DNA of 21,717 nucleotides, taken from assembly GCA_023247575.1 (NCBI GenBank), contig JAHFGE010000013.1:1-21717 (forward strand), written 5' to 3'. Source of the DNA: Candidatus Omnitrophota bacterium. GTDB taxonomy: Bacteria > Omnitrophota > Gorgyraeia > Zapsychrales > Fredricksoniimonadaceae. Position numbers and translations under genes: made by a program. Below are positions 14,929 to 21,717 of this stretch, piece after piece. The notes beneath the pieces were generated by a model that was not told the DNA's origin, ran no database searches, and saw only the letters and a program-made list of their open reading frames with translations. How positions within the stretch are numbered: the first letter of the stretch is position 1; each line of letters begins with the position of its first letter.

Positions 14929-16512
14929 TTAAAATACAAATTCATACTCGATGTTCCATTTTAATTCGCCCATGGGTGCGTCGTGGGAAATACCAAATAG
15001 ATAACCAATGTCGTATTTGATATGCGGAGTCACATGACCGTAAAACGCCGGCCCTATCAAATGACTTTGCTCATTATAGGAAAGATGCTCGTTGATTTCT
15101 CCAAAATCGATCCAATATTCGAAACCCGGTTGGAAACTCTTCGATAGGCGGTATTTACTGCTCCAGGCAAAACCGCCTTCGGTTTCATGGGTGGTGCCGC
15201 CGCCCACTTCCTTATTAAAAATGAAATTAGCGGTATGCGTAAAATGGGGCAGCGATTTTTCTAATAAAATTTTTCCTTCAATTTTTCCTGGATCTTTCTC
15301 CCTGACGGGAATTTCATAAGCAAAATAAACTCCTGCGTCTAACCAATACTGTCCCTGTTCTGTGAGCTGATAACGGTTCTCCCATTCCAGGTGGGTAAAC
15401 TTGATGCTCGAAAGACTGGTATTCCCATTCTCATCTTGCTGGGATTGCCTTTCAAACTCGCCATACAGTTCTGTAGTCCAGCGGTCTGTTACTCCATACT
15501 CAACAGCATTCTTGTATTCCTGAACGGCATTTTTATCTTTGCGGGAATCCATATCATATTGCCCTTTTATTTCAACGGCCCACTCTCCTTTGCCGCCAAC
15601 AATGGGAGAATATACCTGTTTATTAGCGTAAGCCTGTTGAGAAGGACCTAAAATACATGCCATTCCCAGTAGAATAATCATAACATGATTTTTGACAGAA
15701 TGGACTTTCGCCGACATACGCGCGGATAATTTTAACGCCATGGCCAGACCAAAAATAGTCAAAAGAAATACCAAAACCTGTATTCCTGAGGGACGTTCAC
15801 TGTAGCCAGCCATGACATGCATAACCTTGCCTAAAAAACTTCCCTCTGAGACAATTCTGGAAGTATCCCAGAGGGTGGGAATAATCTCCGGTACCTTGCC
15901 TGCCGCCGCCAGATAGCCGAAGGCCTGGGCCACCATGCCAGCTACCAAAAAAATTAAAAGCCAGCTGGTAACGCTAAAAATTTTCCTGGTGGGAACCTTC
16001 AGCAGCCCATAGTAAAGCACCATACCAACGGCCGCACCAGCACACAGACCGAAAAGTCCACCAAAAATAAGCTGATAAATTTTCGTTCCTGTCACATAAG
16101 CGCTATAGGTAAACATGACAATTTCCGCCCCCTCCCTCAAGACGGAAAGTGCCACCACGACTGCCAGCGTATACACAGGCTTTTGTCTATGAATCACCGC
16201 CTCCCCTACTTCCTTAAAATGCTGGGTTAATTGCCTGCCATGGCTTTGCATCCAAATCGTGGTCCAGCCAATCAAAAGGGCCGCGATCAATAAAATCACC
16301 GCATTAAGCATTTCCTGGCCCATCCCTTGGGCCGCCTGAGAAATAGTATCGGTAAAAAAAGCAATCAAGACAGCGCCTGCAACTCCCGAAAGCATACCAA
16401 TGGCTACCCATTGGGTACGCTTAGGTAACCCTCTGGTAGCGGCCATCAAAATACCTACAATTAAAGCGATTTCAAATACTTCACGAAAAATGACCAGGGC
16501 AATAGAAAACAT
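14929..16512 (-). CDS. FTR1-type iron permease fused to a predicted outer-membrane beta-barrel domain
   Basis: Residues 1 to about 265 form an FTR1/EfeU-like ferric iron permease. They have seven or so membrane segments and both iron-binding motifs: REVFE (10-14, a variant of REGLE) and REGAE (126-130). A second unit follows in the same frame. Residues about 265-296 look like a Sec signal peptide (basic start, MIILLGMACILGPS core, QAYA cleavage site). Residues 297-527 are rich in alternating aromatic and polar strands and end in EYEFVF, with the C-terminal Phe typical of BAM-inserted barrels. FTR1 proteins are normally about 270-280 residues, so this is roughly twice the length. The start has a strong Shine-Dalgarno (AGGAGGAG). 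No Shine-Dalgarno is visible at the internal methionines (residues 258, 266, 278). The fusion could be real, processed by signal peptidase, or a lost gene boundary. Confidence 0.82.
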   Translation of the reverse strand: MFSIALVIFREVFEIALIVGILMAATRGLPKRTQWVAIGMLSGVAGAVLIAFFTDTISQAAQGMGQEMLNAVILLIAALLIGWTTIWMQSHGRQLTQHFKEVGEAVIHRQKPVYTLAVVVALSVLREGAEIVMFTYSAYVTGTKIYQLIFGGLFGLCAGAAVGMVLYYGLLKVPTRKIFSVTSWLLIFLVAGMVAQAFGYLAAAGKVPEIIPTLWDTSRIVSEGSFLGKVMHVMAGYSERPSGIQVLVFLLTIFGLAMALKLSARMSAKVHSVKNHVMIILLGMACILGPSQQAYANKQVYSPIVGGKGEWAVEIKGQYDMDSRKDKNAVQEYKNAVEYGVTDRWTTELYGEFERQSQQDENGNTSLSSIKFTHLEWENRYQLTEQGQYWLDAGVYFAYEIPVREKDPGKIEGKILLEKSLPHFTHTANFIFNKEVGGGTTHETEGGFAWSSKYRLSKSFQPGFEYWIDFGEINEHLSYNEQSHLIGPAFYGHVTPHIKYDIGYLFGISHDAPMGELKWNIEYEFVF

Positions 16513-16530
16513 GGTTTCTCCTCCTAATAA

Positions 16531-16866
16531 TTATTGAGCCACAATGGTTCCTTGGGCTTCTTTTAGGTGAAAATCACCGAAATATTTATAGGACCCTGGC
16601 CTCAAAGGCCCAATAAAAACAGTGATCTTCTTATTTCCTGAAACAATCTTTTCACGATTTAATTCGAAACTTTCAAATTCCTCAGCAGTGGGATCTTGAT
16701 TATCAACTGTCAGCTTGATTTTTTGGCCAGCAGGGACATTTAATTGGGCAGGATCAAAATGATGATTTTTGATCACAATGGTATAACTCTCTTTGTTCTG
16801 GGGCCAACCCAAGGCTGGAGCCAAAGTCAAAAACCCTATCACTAAATAAATAACCAATCCGTTCAT
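16531..16866 (-). CDS. Small secreted cupredoxin-like protein (EfeO N-domain type)
   Basis: A 111-residue exported protein: a signal peptide (residues 1 to about 20) followed by a Cupredoxin_1-like domain. The pattern VPAGQKIKLTVDNQDPTAEEFES, then PLRPGSYKYFGDFHLKEAQGTIVA, matches the EfeO N-terminal domain and related periplasmic proteins. The position where type-1 copper proteins have Cys is Gly here (YFGDFH), though the following His remains, so a classic blue copper site is unlikely. It may bind iron or copper differently, or hand ferric iron to the FTR1 permease encoded 18 bases downstream. A strong Shine-Dalgarno (AAGGGAGGA) precedes the ATG. It is the first gene of the metal operon. 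No M75 peptidase-like or DyP peroxidase partner (as in EfeUOB) is nearby. Confidence 0.78.
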   Translation of the reverse strand: MNGLVIYLVIGFLTLAPALGWPQNKESYTIVIKNHHFDPAQLNVPAGQKIKLTVDNQDPTAEEFESFELNREKIVSGNKKITVFIGPLRPGSYKYFGDFHLKEAQGTIVAQ

Positions 16867-16933
16867 GGCTAATCCTCCCTTTGTAACATGACAGTACGCT
16901 TTTTATTAACGTATTTATCTTGAGATTCTCTCC

Positions 16934-16956
16934 GAAGAAATTCTTCCAATTGGAAG
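16934..16956. promoter_or_regulatory. Overlapping palindromes upstream of the metal operon (candidate operator)
   Basis: GAAGAA-A-TTCTTC (16934-16946) runs into CTTCCAATTGGAAG (16943-16956), two perfect inverted repeats sharing a CTTC half-site. The result is three alternating half-sites: GAAG, CTTC, GAAG. The site lies about 30 bases downstream of the -10 box and about 70 bases before the cupredoxin gene. This would suit a repressor site or a leader hairpin. I cannot match it to a known Fur, DtxR or MntR box. Confidence 0.45.
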
Positions 16957-16987
16957 TAATTACCTTAAATAAGTTATCTGATGACGT

Positions 16988-17015
16988 ATTTTAAACAGTC
17001 CCCTTTATTTGTCAA
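16988..17015 (-). promoter_or_regulatory. Sigma70-type promoter for the cupredoxin/FTR1/Nramp operon
   Basis: On the - strand a perfect TTGACA (17010-17015) and TAAAAT (16988-16993, one mismatch to consensus) are separated by 16 bases. This is the strongest -35 box in the window. It lies between the thiL stop (17033) and the cupredoxin start (16866), giving a leader of about 115 bases that contains the overlapping palindromes. Confidence 0.6.
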
Positions 17016-17032
17016 GAAAAAATAATCGATAT

Positions 17033-18013
17033 TTAAAAGTGCGTAAAACTTTTGGTAGGAATTAATTGTTTTCGATCGTTGGTAATGCGGCCAATGGGAT
17101 AAAAAAACCACTGCTTGCCTTTTTGCTGCCAATTCAATAATTGCCGGGCTTTGAACACAGACAGGGTAAATAACAATTCATAATCTTCGCCGTTGGTCAA
17201 TGCCTCTTGTAGGGGCACGGTCCCGCCCTGGCGGGATGCCCCTACCTTGGAACGGGGAATCATTTTTTCCCACAATAGCGCCCCTACCCGGCTGGCCTTT
17301 AAAATATGATTTAAATCTCCGGCTAAACCATCGGAGATATCGATCATAGCCGAAGGTTTAAAACGCCTGACCAGAAATCTGGCTGCGGCTAAACGGGGAA
17401 TAAAATGAAGGTGCTTACCAGACTGCAAAGATCCGCCCAAAGCACCGGTGACAAAAATCCAGTCCCCTGCCTTAGCTCCGCTACGTGTTACCAGATATTT
17501 CTTTTCCACTTGTCCTAATAAAGCCACATTGATGACAATTTGATTCGACTTAATCGTATCTCCGCCCACAATGCTGACCCCAAATGTTTTAGCCAGCTTT
17601 TGCATTCCTTCATACATATCCTCGACATATTTAACCGATAAATTTTTAGGCAGGCCAATAGCAACAACCGCATAGGTAGGAACGCCGCCCATGGCCGCAA
17701 TATCACTCATATTGCAAGCCAGGGCTTTATGCCCTATCTCCTGTGGTGTCGCAGGGCGAGCTTTGTGGTGAGCCTGCATTGCCCTGAGCTTGTCGAAGGG
17801 CCGAACCATAAAATGCACGTCTTCGGCCATCATATCGGTAGTCAACAGCAAATATTTATTCTTAGTGTATGGCAAAACAGCTGCATCGTCCCCGATGCCG
17901 CGGATTACTTGATCCTGTATACGGGCGAACCGCTGGTTCGCCCCTACGTTTAACTTTTTGCGAATACGCTCAATCAACCCAAATTCGCCTATCTGGTTAA
18001 TTTTCTTTAACAT
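17033..18013 (-). CDS. thiL: Thiamine-monophosphate kinase with three palindrome-encoded inserts
   Basis: Phosphorylates thiamine monophosphate to thiamine diphosphate, the cofactor of AceE and other enzymes. Family motifs are intact: GEFGLIERI (9-17), the Mg/ATP motif GIGDDAAVL (39-47), DVHFMV, NMSDIAAMGG (101-110), VGGDT, GDWIFVTGALGGS, MIDISDGLAGDLNHI and GEDYELLFT. Three segments do not fit ThiL and coincide with palindromic repeats: residues 23-33 (VGANQRFARIQ), about 71-87 (RPFDKLRAMQAHHKAR) and 257-270 (KVGASRQGGTVPLQ). Each lies between conserved motifs and keeps the frame. The total of 326 residues is within the normal range, so native loops may have been replaced or shortened. The start at 18013 has only a weak Shine-Dalgarno. 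It is transcribed alone, downstream of the 21-bp array. Confidence 0.92.
   Translation of the reverse strand: MLKKINQIGEFGLIERIRKKLNVGANQRFARIQDQVIRGIGDDAAVLPYTKNKYLLLTTDMMAEDVHFMVRPFDKLRAMQAHHKARPATPQEIGHKALACNMSDIAAMGGVPTYAVVAIGLPKNLSVKYVEDMYEGMQKLAKTFGVSIVGGDTIKSNQIVINVALLGQVEKKYLVTRSGAKAGDWIFVTGALGGSLQSGKHLHFIPRLAAARFLVRRFKPSAMIDISDGLAGDLNHILKASRVGALLWEKMIPRSKVGASRQGGTVPLQEALTNGEDYELLFTLSVFKARQLLNWQQKGKQWFFYPIGRITNDRKQLIPTKSFTHF
17209..17245. repeat. Palindromic insert in thiL (C-terminal copy)
   Basis: A 37-bp element with outer stem GTAGGGGCA/TGCCCCTAC and inner stem TCCCGCC/GGCGGGA. It encodes VGASRQGGTVPLQ just before the conserved GEDYELLFT motif. It belongs to the dispersed GTAGGGGC...GCCCCTAC type. 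Confidence 0.72.
17782..17800. repeat. CCCTGAGCTTGTCGAAGGG-type repeat in thiL
   Basis: The 19-bp core is an imperfect palindrome (CCCT...AGGG around GAGCTTGTCGA). It is of a type very widespread in bacterial genomes, usually intergenic. Here it is read in the thiL frame as part of RPFDKLRAMQAHHKAR. A related half, GCAGGGCGAGCTTTGTGG, lies adjacent at 17751-17768, so the full insert is probably about 50 bases. Confidence 0.65.
17917..17947. repeat. Palindromic insert in thiL (N-terminal copy)
   Basis: GGGCGAACC and GGTTCGCCC (17923-17943) pair around GCT. The flanking GTATAC and CCCTACG suggest the GTAGGGGCGAACC...GGTTCGCCC type. It encodes VGANQRFARIQ between the GEFGLIERI and GIGDDAAVL motifs of ThiL. 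Confidence 0.7.
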
Positions 18014-18027
18014 GAGATGATGTGCAA

Positions 18028-18228
18028 ATTGCTAAAATACTGTCATCCATTGCCAGATTTTTAACACATTGCCAATTTTTCACTTTTTATTGCCAAAATT
18101 TTTGGACGCATTGCCAGAATTACAGTTTTCATTGCCAATTTTCTGAAACCATTGCCAAATTCACTGATTTTATTGCCAGAATTTCTCTAACCATTGCTAA
18201 TTTTGATTAAATAATTGCCAAATTTTGC
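18028..18228. repeat. Direct repeat array, ten ATTGCC units at about 21-bp period
   Basis: ATTGCC (ATTGCT in two units) occurs at 18028, 18049, 18068, 18089, 18110, 18131, 18151, 18172, 18193 and 18214. Spacings are 21, 19, 21, 21, 21, 20, 21, 21 and 21. Each unit continues into an A/T-rich stretch, often AATTTT or AGAATT, and the rest is poorly conserved. The period is two helical turns, so all units face the same side of the DNA. A further ATTGCC lies at 18353. It is not CRISPR: the conserved part is too short and there are no long spacers. It fills most of the gene-free stretch 18014-18369. Confidence 0.8.
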
Positions 18229-18345
18229 GCCTAAATATTGATAATCACCGGCACCTCCCTACCGACAGAAAAGCCAGAGGCGTTTTGTTAGCGGTAAAGT
18301 CAATACCGCCTTTTTTGGGTTAATTGATCGCAGCCTCCATGCCAT
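18229..18345 (-). pseudogene. Decayed copy of the 3' end of the right-edge large gene
   Basis: On the - strand, AAAAAAGGCGGTATTGACTT and onward reads KKGGIDFTANKTPL, matching KKGGIDLTANKTPLEI of the gene ending at 19058. After a deletion of roughly 70 bases, the stretch TATTGATAATCACCGG (+ strand, 18236 onward) matches 19144 onward, the codons for PVIINI, but in another frame. So this is a truncated, frameshifted copy of the same C-terminal module. It lies on the far side of the MNT/HEPN pair, directly against the 21-bp array. Confidence 0.75.
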
Positions 18346-18369
18346 GACAAGAATTGCCATTATTTGTTA

Positions 18370-18789
18370 CTAATTTAAAAATTTCTGAATACTTCTTTTG
18401 ATACTGTCAAATAATTCTGGTGCAGTTTTGACAAGAGGTTTCATCCTTTCTGGTTCAAGATGAAAAGAATAAGCATGACTAAAGAAGTGTCTAAAACCCA
18501 AAAACTGTTTAAGTGATCCCCAAGCTGTCTTAGTAATAATTTTATGTTTTAATACTAAATCTAATAAATCCCTGTGCCAACTTTGGCCTTGAGGAATACT
18601 CGCACGCCTTGAACTCATAATCTGTTTAATGACATTCTCAATACCATTATAAAAATTATGCAAAAGCGTGGCAACACCTGCTAATTCCAAATCTCTAATA
18701 GATGAGAATCTTTCAATGGACGGTAAACGATTTAATACTTCTTGGACATTGTCTAATTCTGCTTCGATGCGATCGTTGAGTTTAACCAT
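18370..18789 (-). CDS. HEPN domain toxin, HepT-like
   Basis: An all-helical HEPN-type protein of 139 residues, probably a ribonuclease toxin. The RX4HXY motif is clear: R100, H105 and Y107 in FRHFFSHAY. In characterised HepT/MntA pairs the Arg and His are catalytic, and the Tyr is AMPylated by the MNT antitoxin. The start at 18789 (MVKLNDR) is chosen because it overlaps the MNT stop by 8 bases (ATGGTTAA). The longer frame from 18849 would overlap by 68 bases. The gene follows its MNT partner and is the last of the - strand cluster. Targets cannot be predicted from the sequence. Confidence 0.85.
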   Translation of the reverse strand: MVKLNDRIEAELDNVQEVLNRLPSIERFSSIRDLELAGVATLLHNFYNGIENVIKQIMSSRRASIPQGQSWHRDLLDLVLKHKIITKTAWGSLKQFLGFRHFFSHAYSFHLEPERMKPLVKTAPELFDSIKRSIQKFLN

Positions 18790-19048
18790 AAATTGCAAGA
18801 CCTTCTCGGCGAACAAGACGGGTAAATTTTGAATCCTTAGTGAGATCAATTAAATCAACAGGCTTAGGAAGGCTGAAAAGTAAATCTCCATAAAATCGAA
18901 AGAAATGTTTTGCTGGAACACCTTCAACGGCCAAATCAATATCTCTTGCCTTTTTAGAAACTAAACTTGATCCAAAAAGAAATATTTTTCTGACTTTATA
19001 GCGCCTTGCCAATTTCGTAATTGTGGCCTTTTCTTGCGTTGTAATCAT
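18782..19048 (-). CDS. MNT-type minimal nucleotidyltransferase, MntA-like antitoxin
   Basis: An 88-residue nucleotidyltransferase with the polymerase-beta fold core. GS is at residues 26-27 (IFLFGSS), the metal-binding DxD is D36/D38 (ARDIDLAVEG), and a third acidic position is D65 (KPVDLIDL). The spacing between GS and DxD is 8 residues, somewhat shorter than the classical 10 or so. In known pairs this protein AMPylates the HEPN toxin and neutralises it. It starts 9 bases after the stop of the large gene and has only a distant GAGAGG upstream. The HEPN gene overlaps it by 8 bases, so the two are translated together. Confidence 0.85.
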   Translation of the reverse strand: MITTQEKATITKLARRYKVRKIFLFGSSLVSKKARDIDLAVEGVPAKHFFRFYGDLLFSLPKPVDLIDLTKDSKFTRLVRREGLAIYG

Positions 19049-19057
19049 AGTTTTATT

Positions 19058-21717
<2,660 letters not shown>

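Noticed and set aside
17033..18013. thiL as a pseudogene
   Set aside because: All conserved motifs are present in one frame without stops. The odd segments are in-frame palindromic inserts rather than frameshifts.
18022..18210. A 62-residue + strand frame across the 21-bp array
   Set aside because: Its 7-residue periodicity is simply the translation of the 21-bp repeat. No Shine-Dalgarno or homology is apparent.
18028..18228. CRISPR array
   Set aside because: Conserved units are only about 6-12 bases with no unique spacers of 25-40 bases, and no cas genes are nearby.
18014..18369. tRNA or other structured RNA gene in the gene-free stretch
   Set aside because: No cloverleaf-like pairing or conserved TPsiC-loop sequence was seen. 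The stretch is explained by the array and the pseudogene remnant.

Overview
Organism. The window looks like a Gram-negative bacterium of the Omnitrophota (Omnitrophica) type or a close PVC-superphylum relative. The lead evidence is the large protein at the right edge. Its C-terminal segment (GGIDLTANKTPLEIKN, then ASGFTPVIINIQP) and its YNSLILATWYKKKIKDS segment match, from memory and not from a search, a module that recurs in very large Omnitrophota proteins. LptF/LptG, a lipoprotein and a C-terminal beta-barrel support an outer membrane. Phylum assignment is inference; the diderm character is better supported.

Layout. (1) 1-4516, + strand: pyruvate dehydrogenase operon aceE (5' end outside the window), aceF and lpd. 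(2) 4497-8215, - strand: a tightly packed operon read pyrE, maf, M48 metalloprotease lipoprotein, DUF192 protein, sensor kinase, receiver-only regulator, with three 4-nt ATGA overlaps. (3) 8287-11197, + strand: comF, lptF, lptG, divergent from pyrE. (4) 11247-16866, - strand: a metal operon (cupredoxin-like protein, FTR1 permease fused to a predicted beta-barrel, Nramp-like transporter) running into tsaE, tsaB and alr. It has a good promoter and a compound palindrome upstream. (5) 17033-18013, - strand: thiL. (6) 18014-18369: a gene-free stretch holding a 10-unit array with a period of about 21 bp and a decayed copy of the tail of the right-edge gene. (7) 18370-19048, - strand: a MNT/HEPN (MntA/HepT-like) toxin-antitoxin pair. 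(8) 19058-21717, - strand: a large protein with an HExxH protease motif, continuing past the right edge.

Most notable feature. The window is seeded with short palindromic elements of several families, and most lie inside protein-coding genes without breaking the frame. One family (66-80 bp, TGTC...GACA ends, two hairpin arms) occurs at 1666, 6988, 12586 and, as a chimeric version, 21517. Others sit in aceF (two), the DUF192 gene, tsaB, tsaE and thiL (three). Conserved enzymes such as TsaB, ThiL and the E2 acetyltransferase therefore appear to carry peptide inserts encoded by mobile palindromes, as described for Rickettsia palindromic elements. No transposase for them is visible here.

How the genes work together. 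The PDH operon makes acetyl-CoA. PyrE, ThiL, Alr and TsaB/TsaE are core biosynthetic and tRNA-modification functions. The Lpt proteins, M48 lipoprotein and kinase/regulator serve the envelope and signalling. The cupredoxin/FTR1/Nramp set is probably a metal (iron or manganese) uptake operon.
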